Below are positions 53,127-62,954 of a DNA stretch of 64,000 nucleotides, piece after piece (positions within the stretch are counted from its first letter, which is position 1; every line of letters begins with the position of its first letter). Origin of the DNA: Streptomyces sp. NBC_00306. GTDB lineage: Bacteria > Actinomycetota > Actinomycetes > Streptomycetales > Streptomycetaceae. The notes under the pieces are model-generated. The model searched no databases and was not told the DNA's origin. It saw only the letters and a program-made list of their open reading frames with translations. The stretch spans positions 8,370,001-8,434,000 of the forward strand of contig NZ_CP108032.1 in the NCBI RefSeq assembly GCF_036169555.1. The letters run 5' to 3'. The position numbers and the translations under genes were made by a program.

Positions 53127-53924
53127 CTAGTGGGTTTGTTCCTGTGGTTCGAAGACAACGATGATGACCCGCGCTCCCGGTGCGGCGAAAAGGTTGGCTG
53201 CGACCATCTTTGCCAGCCCGACTCCCCATAGTGGGTGTCGCAGACGCCGGTCGACTCCATCGGGGGCGATGGATGCGTCCGCGCCGTGGGCGTAGATCGG
53301 TCCGGCTGTCGGATCTGCCCTTACCGCTCTGTCGAGTTGGGCGAGGTCGGGGTTGTCAGGATGCTCGGCGAAGGCGTTGCGCAACTGCCCCGCGACGGAC
53401 GGCGCCCATGTGGTCTCCCAGTCCATGAGCGTGGTCTTCGCCTCGTCGGCGAGCAGCATCCACCGTGCGGTGTTCCCGGGCACCTGACGGTTGCGGAACA
53501 GGTCGGCGAAGGGACGGTTGTGGGCGACGACTCGCCATGCCATGTCGGTCACGTACATCATGTGCCGCTGCCCGTCGCAAGCTGCCTGCCAGGTGGAGGG
53601 CACCGTCATGCCGACTTCCGGCGTCATAGGCCGCGTGGGCCGATGCCCCCGGGCGTGGAGCCACATCGTCGTATATTCGTCGGGCGTCAGGTGCAGCAGT
53701 TGGCCGACAGCCACGAGCAAGTCTTCGGGCGCGTTGGGGAGTTGCCCTCGCTCGAAGCGGCCATAGGTTTTGTCAGCCCTTCGGAGCAGCTGGTCCATGT
53801 GTGACTGGCTGAGGCCATCCTGCTTCGGGCCGGGCGTGTCTGCGGATCTAGCTGGCAGGCCGACGTGTTCCGGCCGTATCTCGGCTCGTTTCGGAGCTAG
53901 TAGCTGCTGCAGTGGATGGTCCAT
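53127..53924 (-). CDS. XRE-family regulator with MmyB-like ligand domain
   Basis: 265 residues from ATG 53924. The N-terminal helix-turn-helix is LSQSHMDQLLRRADKTYGRF and ERGQLPNAPEDLLVAVGQLL. The C-terminal MmyB-like PAS/ligand domain follows: YVTDMAWRVVAHNRPFADLF, TARWMLLADEAKTTLMDWE and HPLWGVGLAKMVAANLFAAPG. Such regulators are common in Streptomyces and bind small ligands. It is encoded on the same strand as the polyketide synthase, 170 bp upstream of its start, and could regulate it. Confidence 0.85.
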   Translation of the reverse strand: MDHPLQQLLAPKRAEIRPEHVGLPARSADTPGPKQDGLSQSHMDQLLRRADKTYGRFERGQLPNAPEDLLVAVGQLLHLTPDEYTTMWLHARGHRPTRPMTPEVGMTVPSTWQAACDGQRHMMYVTDMAWRVVAHNRPFADLFRNRQVPGNTARWMLLADEAKTTLMDWETTWAPSVAGQLRNAFAEHPDNPDLAQLDRAVRADPTAGPIYAHGADASIAPDGVDRRLRHPLWGVGLAKMVAANLFAAPGARVIIVVFEPQEQTH

Positions 53925-54805
53925 CCCCGTTGTCCCCCTGACGTTCTCCACGGCTGTCGCAGCGGCAAGTGCCACTGGACCGCGAATAGGTGCAGAAACG
54001 CTCCTGTAGATCGATCCTGGGCCCTTCGGTAATGATCTGACCCAGCCTCTTAGCCACTGTACAAGACGCAACAAGCAGTTGTCGTAGGCAAATACGCGAG
54101 TCGACGAGCGAAGGGAAGGTGGCCGGGCGATGGCGCGATCGGTTCTGGTCGCTGAAGGCGCGCGCGGCGCCCACCTGGCGGTAGCTGAGCGATTCGCCGC
54201 TTGTCACGACGGGTCGCGCTCACGTACGGCACCCAGCCGCCTCTGCACACGCATTGCCTTGCTGTTGCCTGTCTGGATCAGACGAGTACGGCTGCCGTCT
54301 GTGCGGCGTTCGATGAAGTGGAGGACGCCCCCCGGGGGTGGTCGAGGTACTTGCCGCGCTTGTGGACCTGGTCCCCAAGGGAATGGTTCTGGGCCAATGC
54401 GCAGTCTCCGGTGCCTCCGGGGCGGAAGCTGTTGCCGCGGTCCCGCTACTGATACGGGCGGTGGCCGAACTGGTCGTCTTGACCGCCGCGCCACTACACG
54501 TCCATTTCCTCGATGGCCTGTCCCAGCTCGTAGACGGCCCTCTCCAGCGAACTCGCCTGCCAACGCATCGCGGTGGGCGCTGTCGCCCACCGACCGCGCA
54601 CGAACAGAGCACCGCAGAAGCCGTCTGCCGAGGTCGCACATCTACAGTGCCACGCACCTCAGAAGGTCGTCGAGGCAGCTGAATCCCTGGCGTCCGGAAT
54701 CGGGGACATGACGGGAACCGTCAGCTCCGTCCCGGCTTGCCGGACAGATCGGCAACCAAACGAACAGGAAGCACGGCAAATTTCGACCGCCACTTGAAAC
54801 ACCAA
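53925..54805. other. Gene-poor region between divergent regulators
   Basis: About 880 bp. A minus-strand frame near 54510-54660 reads ADGFCGALFVRGRWATAPTA and then SSLERAVYELGQAIEEMDV before a stop, which is protein-like but has no start or known family; it may be a small or broken gene. The remaining frames are random-looking. Promoters of the XRE-type gene and the PucR-type gene should lie at the two ends. Confidence 0.35.
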
Positions 54806-56749
54806 ATGGCGAATCAAGGAGTGATAGTGCCCACCCTCGGAGCCCTCGTCGACGACCGCACCGAACTCGAACTGCGCTTCATCGAGGGGCAAGGGCTGCT
54901 CCAGACACATGCAACGGCGAAGGTGACACTCCTGAACATGGCCACCGAGGAAGACATCCTCCAGGGCCGGCTCCACCTGTCCCAACCCGCCGGAGCTCTC
55001 CTACTGGTCCACCTCACCAGCGGCGGACACATCGACAACACGCTAGCTCTCGCCATCGAACGTGTCCTGCCCGCGCTGGCCAAATACCGTGCCTCGGGCC
55101 TTGCCCTGGCCGTCCCCGACCACTCGGCTCTGGCCCTGCGCCCCTCGATCAAGGCGGCAGCACGGAGACTTCGGATCCCGCTTCTGTCCACGACCGCGGG
55201 TGAAGCGATCTGGGACAGCGCGCATGAGGGCATCCGCCACTGTCGGCTGCAGTACGCGGAACGCCAAGTCGAGAGATTGACCGGCCTCGTGGGCAGCCTG
55301 CCTGCCCAGTGGGCCGATGCCACCGCGCTCGCGAACATCACGGACTGGCTGTCCGACGCGCTTGAGGCGCAAGTCCTGGTCAGCGAACCGGAGCGAGGCG
55401 TGCTCTCCGCCGCACCCGACACTGCGGCGGAACAACTGACCTATGTTGTCGGCCAGGACCGCGACGAGATCGACTCCTGCAACGAAGCGGCACAGAGCGG
55501 CATCCACACTCGCGTCGTGTCGATCGCACCCACTCGCCAGGGGGAGGCCGTTCTCACCGTCTACGCCGACCGCCCATTCGACAGAGCCGACAACCACCTG
55601 ATCACGCACGCTGCCAAGGTGCTGGGCCTGGTGGACCAGGCCCAGCGCGACTACGCCACCATCACCCAGTCCGCGCGCGAGGCCCGTTCGATCAGCTACC
55701 AATTGCTGATGAACGGCGAAACGGACAAGGCCCAGCGAGTGATGCAAGGACTGTCCGTTGGCCTCACCGACGCCGAAGCGGCGCGGGTCTACATCATCGA
55801 CTGCGGGAGCGGGGAGCAGCGGGAGCTGAGTATCCGACGCTGCGAAATGGCCACCGCCGGCCGTGCCATGGTCGTGAGATGCCCGGCCGAGGAGAACCAC
55901 ATTGTCATCGTGGAACCCGTTCAAGGCCCACAAGGCGAACCGAACCAGGCCAGCATCGCGCCCGACCTCCAGCGCCTGGTGCTGTCGCTGACCGGCCACC
56001 ACCTGGGCGGCAGCGGCCACCGGCTGCTCACCATGATCGCTGCAGCGCACGAAGAGGCCCAGACCGCACTGCGCTTCACGAAGCACGCCCGCGAGCCGTA
56101 CGCCCTCACCGAAGGCAACACCAACCTCGTCGACCTGCTGGACCCGAAGGCTGCACGAACCTGGGCACTGCGACAGCTGGCACCCATCCGCCAGGAGCTG
56201 GCACCTCCTCAGGCGGAACAGCTGGAACGGACGCTCTCCGTGGCGTTCAACCACCCACGAAACACCGCCGCCCGCATGCTCGCAGTCCACCGCAACACCG
56301 TCGCCACCCGTCTGAACCGGGCCGGCGAACTGCTGGACCGGGACCTGAACGGCATCCTCAACCGCGTAGTCGTCGGTCTCGCGATAGACGTCGCCGCCGG
56401 CCCGGACCAAGTCCACGGCGAAACGTCCGCAGGCAGAATCGAGCTGTCCGACCTTCTAACAAGCCCCCCAGTCCGGAGCTGGGCGGAGACCCTCCTCAAG
56501 CCGGTGATCGCCGACCGCCGGAAACTCTCCCGGACACTAACAACATGGCTGGAGACCGACCGGAACGTAGAGAAGACAGCCACGTCACTCGGCCTGTCCG
56601 AGGCCACCATCCGAAGTCACTTGAAGACGATCGAAGTACTCACGAGCCGACGCCTCAATACGCTGCACGGCCTGAGGGATCTCACAGTCGCACTAGCCGT
56701 CTGCTCTCCGGCGCATATCCGCCGCGCCCTGTTTCTCGTCGCGGCCTGA
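54806..56749 (+). CDS. PucR-family transcriptional regulator with two HTH segments
   Basis: 647 residues from ATG 54806 (a TTG at 54737 is in frame). The N-terminus VIVPTLGALVDDRTELELRF is the purine-catabolism (PucR) domain start. A GGDEF-like middle follows. The PucR HTH_30 is seen in TLSVAFNHPRNTAARMLAVH with RNTVATRLNRAGELLDRDL, and a second copy of the same kind of helix pair is at the end: TWLETDRNVEKTATSLGLSE with ATIRSHLKTIEVLTSRRL. Two C-terminal HTH segments are unusual. Such regulators sense small metabolites. The target is not obvious. Confidence 0.85.
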   Translation: MANQGVIVPTLGALVDDRTELELRFIEGQGLLQTHATAKVTLLNMATEEDILQGRLHLSQPAGALLLVHLTSGGHIDNTLALAIERVLPALAKYRASGLALAVPDHSALALRPSIKAAARRLRIPLLSTTAGEAIWDSAHEGIRHCRLQYAERQVERLTGLVGSLPAQWADATALANITDWLSDALEAQVLVSEPERGVLSAAPDTAAEQLTYVVGQDRDEIDSCNEAAQSGIHTRVVSIAPTRQGEAVLTVYADRPFDRADNHLITHAAKVLGLVDQAQRDYATITQSAREARSISYQLLMNGETDKAQRVMQGLSVGLTDAEAARVYIIDCGSGEQRELSIRRCEMATAGRAMVVRCPAEENHIVIVEPVQGPQGEPNQASIAPDLQRLVLSLTGHHLGGSGHRLLTMIAAAHEEAQTALRFTKHAREPYALTEGNTNLVDLLDPKAARTWALRQLAPIRQELAPPQAEQLERTLSVAFNHPRNTAARMLAVHRNTVATRLNRAGELLDRDLNGILNRVVVGLAIDVAAGPDQVHGETSAGRIELSDLLTSPPVRSWAETLLKPVIADRRKLSRTLTTWLETDRNVEKTATSLGLSEATIRSHLKTIEVLTSRRLNTLHGLRDLTVALAVCSPAHIRRALFLVAA

Positions 56750-57331
56750 AGGATCCTGCCACACCTTGCAGCCCCCATGCGGCGGTTTCGGTCCGGCTCA
56801 ACCAACGGGCGACAAGGTCATCCCTACTGGCTGCTGGGGACCCAGATGCTACGCCCCCGCACACCCGCTGGCCCCACCGCTGGGTCCTCAAACGCGGCCT
56901 GGCCTGAAAATGATGAACGCCCGCCGCCAGCCCGCGCGTCGACTCGCTTGTCCAACACTACGAGACGCTGATTCCCTGTACAGCCATCATCCTGATGGCC
57001 AGGCGCTTGCCCCGCGGCTTCAGACAGTCTCACAGCCCGCGATGACCTGGGCCCGCTGACGCCTGGGAACGAAGGGCATCACCCAATTACCTAGCAGGTA
57101 TGTTGGGGCTTGCTAGGCGCACCTTTACTCATCTGCAAGTTGGCCGATAGGCAGGGTCCTTGCGCCCCAGGTCGGGGGGGTGAACGCGTCTGCATGATTC
57201 CTCTGATGAGTGTGCAAGGGTTCATACCCGAACCCTCAATCTGTGCATACGTTCAATACCGTATCGGTTGTCATGCACTTAGCGTGAAGCCCGTTAGGAA
57301 CTACGCACCTCTCAACTCCTGGGGGTTTTCC
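56750..57331. other. Intergenic stretch with an AT-rich probable promoter
   Basis: About 580 bp. The segment 57235-57300 is relatively AT-rich (CTGTGCATACGTTCAATACC, then GTATCGGTTGTCATGCAC) and contains TTGTCA, a plausible -35 hexamer, ahead of the frame starting at 57332. The rest (56750-57230) shows no gene on either strand. Confidence 0.35.
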
Positions 57332-57976
57332 GTGTCATTCGGTCGTGCTGCTGTCATCGGGTCAGTGCAGGATGCCGCCCCGATTACCGCTGAGCTGTGG
57401 GCGTCAGGCGCCGAGGTGCGCACCTGGCTTCTGCCTGACGGCTGCACCGGCCAGGAAGCGGCTGTTCTCGCCGAGCTCGCAGTCGTGGGCGCCGACTGGG
57501 AGGAGTTGCTGACCAGGGCAGAGGTCACCGTTACAGCCGTGCGTAACGCAGAAATTCTGCACAGCGCCGTCGTTCCTTACGTTCTTCCGCGTCTGCCGAT
57601 CGGGGCCTTGTGGCTGAACCTCTGGGAGACCACGGCCCAAGATGCGAGCATCCTGCAGCAGGCTGCCGCCGAGCACGGAATCACCTTCCTGAACGCGATC
57701 GGCTCCAACCCGCAGTCCAGTCCGGCACCAGCATCATCCCCGCATTCGTGCTCCACAGCGAATACACCAACCTTCCCTGCGAGCAAGGTGCGGCAAAGCC
57801 AGTCTCCGGAGCTGTCCACTCCCCGACCTGGTGAAGCCCACACAACGCCTGCAGGAATTTCGACCCCTTCGCGCAACACATCCGCTGCGGGAACTCAGTC
57901 TCCGCTCCGGGATCCGACCTGGGACATCTGCGGCAGCGACAGCACTCGCCGTGGAGAAGGGGGCCAGTTCCGTTGA
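57332..57976 (+). pseudogene. Degenerate Rossmann-like (6PGDH/imine reductase-like) gene
   Basis: From GTG 57332 (GGGGG just upstream) about 130 codons look genuine: RAAVIGSVQDAAPITAELWA, then GAEVRTWLLPDG, AEVTVTAVRNAEILHSAVVP and GALWLNLWETTAQDASILQQAAAEHGI. This is the beta-alpha-beta pattern and order of the NAD(P)-binding domain of 3-hydroxyisobutyrate dehydrogenase/imine reductase relatives, but the GxGxxG loop is not recognisable. After about 57720 the frame turns Ser/Thr/Pro-rich and random, whereas the next frame reads SGTSIIPAFVLHSEYTNLPC. A frameshift near 57715 is likely. Function lost or unknown. Confidence 0.4.
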
Positions 57977-58704
57977 CCTGCCGCATCCTCCCGGGTGCGC
58001 ACGGGTGCCGGCCCGAAGGCCGGCAACCCTGACTCGCGCCGAGTCAACCACCAGCAGACCAACCGATCCGCCGGGGCTCGCTGCCGTGTTGGAGCACGTC
58101 AGCGCCGCCAGGATAGACCAGCTGCCCCTTGCCGGGACAGGCCGGACGAGTCTTCGTCCCGCCCGGTCCATCCTGTGCGCCGAGCCCTCTGGATCAGACA
58201 GAGGGACGTCGATGACATCTCGAGCAGGCCGCGCTGCGGCCGCACCGCCGCTCTTGGGCGAGCGAGCGCCGAGCCCGTACGCCCACAGTGCGGGCCGGCC
58301 CCACATTCACACGACCGTCGGCATTGGCTCGTCAGGCGGTCAGCCATCGGCCCCGGCTTCTAGCTAGCCGAAGGGGCCGGCCGCTGGGGGGAGCTGACAC
58401 TCCCTTGTGCGGCGGCGCCGGCAGGAGCTGCACAGCTCCCCAGCACAGCTCCTGCCGGCGCCACCATCTCCGTCACCGGCGCAATCCGTATTGCCCTCTG
58501 GCAGCCTCCTCACGCCGGCCCGGCAGACGACGGCCCTTTCGACGCCTGAGCTGCTACCAACTGACTGCCGCGTCCTGCCCGCTCTGTGCCCGCAGGTCGC
58601 CGGCATGGCACCGGATTCATTCATCACGCCCGAGAACCGGGCGCATCTCTCCACACCCATTGATGCCCTATATGTGGCATTCATTCTTGAAGGGTTCTGT
58701 CCGC
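57977..58704. other. Gene-free stretch with two hairpins
   Basis: About 730 bp upstream of the secreted protein gene. GCCGGCC-CGAA-GGCCGGC at 58007-58024 is a compact hairpin, and a larger one at 58414-58462 is listed separately. Open frames on both strands lack motifs. The region 58600-58700 presumably contains the promoter and leader of the gene at 58705. Confidence 0.5.
58414..58462. terminator. Hairpin with a 17-bp perfect stem
   Basis: 58414-58430 (GGCGCCGGCAGGAGCTG) pairs exactly with 58446-58462 around a 15-base loop. It is upstream of the secreted protein gene and downstream of the degenerate Rossmann-like gene, so it most likely isolates the two transcripts. Confidence 0.6.
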
Positions 58705-59223
58705 ATGCCTCTCAACCGCCGCAAGACCGCGACCGCCCTCCTCGCTGCGGTCGCAGCAACCGGCAGCCTCCTCGCCACGGCCGCGCCCGCCAGCGCGGCG
58801 CCCAACTGGCAGTGCAAGGCGACCACGAAGATTCTGTCGCTGCCGAACAAGCCGGACGTCGCCGTGACGGTCGACATCTGCCTCGCCTTCACCGGATCTT
58901 CCGGCAGCTACCGCGGCTACGAGGCGTACGTGCGCAAGGTGTCGTGGGACGGCACCGGCTTCGGCATGGGCGGCAAGCGCCTGAACCACGCCTACGTTCA
59001 AATTCGCGCCGAGCACAAGGACCGCCCCATGGCGACACGCACCGAGCGGGTCGACGACTACATCAACGGCTCCGAAGCCGGTTGGCGCGGGGCTTTCTAC
59101 GAGAACGCCAGGTACTGGGGTACCAAGCGCACTTTCACCGCCGACGGGGCGCTGTACGCGGACATCGCCAACGACGGCAAGGGCTATATCCGCTACGACC
59201 TGGCCGGTACCCGCGCCGTATAG
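58705..59223 (+). CDS. Small secreted hypothetical protein
   Basis: 172 residues from ATG 58705. A clear Sec signal peptide (LNRRKTATALLAAVAATGSL, then AAPASAAP with cleavage near residue 32) leads to a mature domain of 140 residues with two cysteines (WQCK and DICLAF), probably disulfide-bonded. It is rich in aromatic and glycine residues (GSYRGYEAYVRKVSWDGTG, ADIANDGKGYIRYDL), suggesting a beta-rich fold. I do not recognise the family. It is followed by the cytokinin-like operon after 180 bp and could be unrelated. Confidence 0.75.
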   Translation: MPLNRRKTATALLAAVAATGSLLATAAPASAAPNWQCKATTKILSLPNKPDVAVTVDICLAFTGSSGSYRGYEAYVRKVSWDGTGFGMGGKRLNHAYVQIRAEHKDRPMATRTERVDDYINGSEAGWRGAFYENARYWGTKRTFTADGALYADIANDGKGYIRYDLAGTRAV

Positions 59224-59403
59224 CCGCGGGGCCTCCTGACGCTCTGCCCTCTCCAAGACCGGCCATGGCCGCCGCTTGATCCACCCTCTGCGGCGTGCCG
59301 TGGCCACCTGTGGGGGTGCCGCTGGTCCCCCTGGCGGCGCCCCCACACCTTCGACCGCGGGCCATGCCCTGCGGATGCCGCTTGACTCCGCTCAGGAGTA
59401 CCT

Positions 59404-60741
59404 GTGCCCCGAACCAATGCTTATCCGCCTCCCGTCCGCTCCTCCGCCTCCGGCACCCGCTGGCCGCCCGTCATTTGGGTGCTGCTGCTGGGCACCTTCG
59501 CCGTGCGCAGCGCCGGCTTCGTGTATCCGTTCCTCTCCTTCCGGCTGGCCGAGCTGTCTCTGTCCACGGCCATCGTGGGCTATGTCCTGGCCGCGTTCGG
59601 CGCGGGCTGGCTGCTGGGCCAACTCCTGTGCGGATGGGGAGCCGACCGGTACGGCCGCCGCACCACGCTGATCAGCGCCATGGCTGTGGCGGCGGTGGCG
59701 ATGCCTGCTCTGGCGTGGACGCAGTCCGCGGCCGCGGTGTTCGCCGCGGCCCTGGTCGCCGGCGTCGTGTACGACGCGCCCCGCGCCATCACCTCCGCGG
59801 TCATTGCAGACGTCTTCCCGACCGAGTCCGCGCGGACCCGGGTCAACGCGGCCCGCCACTTCGCCGTCAATGTCGGCGCCGGTCTGACTGGCGCTGCCGG
59901 TGGACTGCTGGCCGGCCGGGTCGACATCGACACCTTGTTCCTCATCAACGGCGCCGTGTGCGGCGTTTTCGGCATCGCAGCCCTCGCTGTCATGCCCACC
60001 GACCACCACTCGCGCTCAAAAGCTCCGTCGCTCGGGTCAGCAACGGATGGCTGCGGACAGGCGCTGCGCGATGGCCGGCTGTGGCTGCTGTGGCTGGCCA
60101 GCCTCGCCGCGCTGACCTGCTGCGCTGCGATGTTCACCGTGCTGCCGATGCTGATGGCCGCCGACGGACTCGCCGCGAGCTCCTACGGCTTGACGCAGGT
60201 CGTCGCCGCGATCGTGGTCATCGCACTGTCGCCGATCATCACGCCGTGGCTCACGCACCGCGCTGTCGCGGGAGCTCCGATGACGGGTCTGTTCGCCGCC
60301 AGCTCATTGCTGCTCGGCGTTGGTATGGGAACGGCCGGAGTTGCCTCCACCACCCCCGGCTACGCGGTCACCGTCACGCTCGCCGTGCCGGGGGAGATCA
60401 TCTTGTTCATCGCGGCCAGCGACATCCTCAACCGCATCTCACCCGCCGACGCCCGAGGCCTGTATGCCGGGATCTGGGGCACCACGCTTGCGGTCGCGGT
60501 CGTTGTCTCGCCGCTCCTCGCTGCCTGGGCACTGAACACCGGCGGCGGCCGGCTCGCCGGCGCCACAATCCTGGCCTGCGGACTCACCGGCGCCCTGCTC
60601 TGCGGGCCACTGGCGGCCCTGACCAGGCCGAAACCGGTGCCCGGCCCGCCAGCCGCGGCACGCCACTCTCCGCACCAGGTGCCCGAACCATCCGGCGTCG
60701 GCCGGCTGGAGCGGCACGAGGGCGCCTTCCAAGGGAGCTGA
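59404..60741 (+). CDS. MFS transporter
   Basis: 445 residues from GTG 59404 (AGGAG upstream) with about 12 hydrophobic segments. MFS motif A is GWGADRYGRRTTLISAM, and VYPFLSFRLAELSLS opens the first helix pair. The tail of 40 residues is polar. It probably exports the product of the operon it heads (the gene lies 3 bp before the FemAB-like gene). Which substrate it moves cannot be read from the sequence. Confidence 0.9.
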   Translation: MPRTNAYPPPVRSSASGTRWPPVIWVLLLGTFAVRSAGFVYPFLSFRLAELSLSTAIVGYVLAAFGAGWLLGQLLCGWGADRYGRRTTLISAMAVAAVAMPALAWTQSAAAVFAAALVAGVVYDAPRAITSAVIADVFPTESARTRVNAARHFAVNVGAGLTGAAGGLLAGRVDIDTLFLINGAVCGVFGIAALAVMPTDHHSRSKAPSLGSATDGCGQALRDGRLWLLWLASLAALTCCAAMFTVLPMLMAADGLAASSYGLTQVVAAIVVIALSPIITPWLTHRAVAGAPMTGLFAASSLLLGVGMGTAGVASTTPGYAVTVTLAVPGEIILFIAASDILNRISPADARGLYAGIWGTTLAVAVVVSPLLAAWALNTGGGRLAGATILACGLTGALLCGPLAALTRPKPVPGPPAAARHSPHQVPEPSGVGRLERHEGAFQGS

Positions 60742-60744
60742 CCG

Positions 60745-61830
60745 ATGCGTCATTTCGAAACCGGGAGACTGACCACAACGACCGGCAGCGTCAGCGTCCT
60801 TGCCTCTGCCGCACCAGCAATGGTCCGGGTGATTGAAGGCCCGCTCGCCCACACCTTCCTCGCCACGCAGTGGGCCGACCTGTTTCAGCAGGACCCGCTC
60901 GCTACGCCCTACCAGGCCCCGGGCTGGCTCGCCGCGCACGCCGACCAGCTCCCGTTGACCGCCAGTTTGATGATCCTGATGGCGGAGAGCACCGGCGGCC
61001 CTCGGGCTGCGCTTGCCGTCGTCCGCGATCGCACGGCCGGCGGCTGGCTGGAGGTGACACCGCTGTCGACGCCCACGGCCGAGTACGTTCGGATCGTCGG
61101 CCCGGACGCCGAACACCCCGCCGTCGCGGCCTCTTTGGCCGAGGCCCTGACCCGCCTCGATGCCGACGTCATGCTCCCCGACGTTTCCGCCACCAGCGCT
61201 CTCGGCCGGTACATCTCCTCGTGGCAGCACGCACTCACCCGCTGTGCCCGCATCCCCCTGCCCGTCCCCTACGCGGCCATGTCTCGCTCCACCCGCCGCG
61301 ACCACCGGCGCCGTGAGCGCGACTGGGCAGCCCTCGCCAACCGCGGCCACACGATCGACTACCACCGCACCCAGAGCGCCGCCGAACTCTCCGACGTCTA
61401 CGCGGTTCTGGCACATCTGCACCGCCGTCGCTGGAGGGCGAGCGGCCCGGAGCATCGGGTCACCTCCGCCGACGGCCGCCTGCGCACCGTTCTCGAGCGC
61501 TGCCCGGAGTCGGCGTTCATCGCCACCCTCAGCATCGACGGCAAGCCCGTGGCCGCCCAGTTGTGTCTGCACCGCGGCCGCCACGCCTACTCGATGCTCC
61601 CCGCGATGGATCCCGACCACGACGACCTCGCCCCAGGGCACGCACTCCTGCGTCACCTCACCGACGACCTCACCACCGCCGGATTCGCCTCCCTCGACCT
61701 CGGTCGCACCACCTGCGCACCAGGTCAGGTCGCCTACAAGCAGCAGTACGCGCCCACCTGGTCCGCCACCGTCACCGCGGTTCGCCGCACCCTGCCGTCC
61801 AGACCCGATGAGATGCGAGGAAACGCCTGA
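60745..61830 (+). CDS. FemAB/GNAT-type (Acetyltransf_6) transferase
   Basis: 361 residues from ATG 60745. The C-terminal GNAT domain has VYAVLAHLHRRRWRASGPEH, FIATLSIDGKPVAAQLCLHR, and LDLGRTTCAPGQVAYKQQYAP, the layout of BioF2-like/FemAB proteins that add acyl or aminoacyl groups. The middle is basic (SRSTRRDHRRRERDW). In a cytokinin-type operon this could link an amino acid or acyl group to the product or to a carrier; that is inference. Shares one base with the next start. Confidence 0.75.
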   Translation: MRHFETGRLTTTTGSVSVLASAAPAMVRVIEGPLAHTFLATQWADLFQQDPLATPYQAPGWLAAHADQLPLTASLMILMAESTGGPRAALAVVRDRTAGGWLEVTPLSTPTAEYVRIVGPDAEHPAVAASLAEALTRLDADVMLPDVSATSALGRYISSWQHALTRCARIPLPVPYAAMSRSTRRDHRRRERDWAALANRGHTIDYHRTQSAAELSDVYAVLAHLHRRRWRASGPEHRVTSADGRLRTVLERCPESAFIATLSIDGKPVAAQLCLHRGRHAYSMLPAMDPDHDDLAPGHALLRHLTDDLTTAGFASLDLGRTTCAPGQVAYKQQYAPTWSATVTAVRRTLPSRPDEMRGNA

Positions 61831-62954
61831 TGTTCACCACTCCAGCGCCCGCGCCACTGGTGCCGCCCGAGAATCCCGCGGCGATCCAAGGCGGCGACCT
61901 CACCGCCTACCGGCCCGGTCAGATCACCGTCGACCTGTCCACCTGCACCAACCGCCTCGGCCCGCCCCCGCACGCGATCGCCGCTGTACGCCGGCTCCTC
62001 AGCGAGCGGCCCGACGACCTGGTGCCCCCGCCGTACGAACGCGCACAATCCCCGTACGTTGCGGAGAAGCGCTACCTACAGGCGTTCGCGGACCGGCTCG
62101 GCGCCGACATCAGCGACATGCTGCCCGGCCGCGGCGTCACCGAGTTCCTCACCATCCTGTCCCGCGTCCTGCGCGAGGAACGCGTCGCGGTCATCGCGCC
62201 CGACTACACCGAGACGATGCGGCTGTTCTCCTACACCACCTTCGTCTCCCCACCCGAGATTGCCCGGGACACCGTCGAACTGCGACTGGAACGCGTGCGC
62301 ATGGCCCTGCGGACCGACGACGTGGTGATCCTCTCGAACCCGTCGAACCCGCTCGGGCACTTCATCCCAAGCAATGATCTGCTCCAGGCCGCCCGGGAGA
62401 ATCCCGGCGCAGTGCTCGTGGTCGACGAGGAGTACATCGAGTTCCAGGGCGACAGTCTCAGCCTCGCCGGCGCGGACGCCGACAATCTGGTGGTCCTGCA
62501 GAGCACGGGCAAGACCTACGGGATGACGGGCTCCCGCGCCGGGATGCTCTGGACCCGCAACGAGCACATCCGCGACCTCGTAGGCGCACAGTTGATCCGC
62601 TGGCCCCTCTCCTTGCTGGACATCACGCTCGGCGTCGCTGCACTGGAAGACACCGCCTGGCTGACCACGGTGCGGGCCGTCATCCAGGACGATGCCCGCC
62701 GGCTGCAGCAGGTCCTGGCCGACCGGTTCGACGAGCTGGTAGTGCCCGCCGGCATTCACTACCGCTTTGTTCACCTCGCCGACCCGCGGCCGGTTGTCGA
62801 GCACCTCGCGGCGCATGGCACCGCGGTCCGCATGTTCGACGGCGCCGTGAACGGCGCCTGCGGCATCCGCATCATGGCCCCGAACGGACCGGCCGAACTC
62901 GCCGCCTTCTCGGCCGCGCTCGACACCCTCCCGGCCGGCTGGGGACGAGCATGA
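61830..62954 (+). CDS. PLP-dependent aminotransferase (class I/II, HisC/CobC-like)
   Basis: 374 residues from ATG 61830. The fold-type I features are the cofactor phosphate site near GRGVTEFLT, NPSNPLGHFIP, Asp in VVDEEYIEFQGD, Lys in QSTGKTYGMTGSRAGML as the Schiff-base residue, and Arg near GIRIMAPNG. It resembles histidinol-phosphate and threonine-phosphate enzymes. In this operon it may make or use an amino acid attached to the product. It shares ATGA with the next small gene. Confidence 0.85.
   Translation: MFTTPAPAPLVPPENPAAIQGGDLTAYRPGQITVDLSTCTNRLGPPPHAIAAVRRLLSERPDDLVPPPYERAQSPYVAEKRYLQAFADRLGADISDMLPGRGVTEFLTILSRVLREERVAVIAPDYTETMRLFSYTTFVSPPEIARDTVELRLERVRMALRTDDVVILSNPSNPLGHFIPSNDLLQAARENPGAVLVVDEEYIEFQGDSLSLAGADADNLVVLQSTGKTYGMTGSRAGMLWTRNEHIRDLVGAQLIRWPLSLLDITLGVAALEDTAWLTTVRAVIQDDARRLQQVLADRFDELVVPAGIHYRFVHLADPRPVVEHLAAHGTAVRMFDGAVNGACGIRIMAPNGPAELAAFSAALDTLPAGWGRA

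Noticed and set aside
54130..54711. Several overlapping frames of 80-190 codons on both strands
   Set aside because: Their composition (Arg/Pro/Ser) is typical of GC-rich non-coding frames and none shows a motif; only a short minus-strand piece near 54510-54660 is protein-like and is noted in the gap entry.
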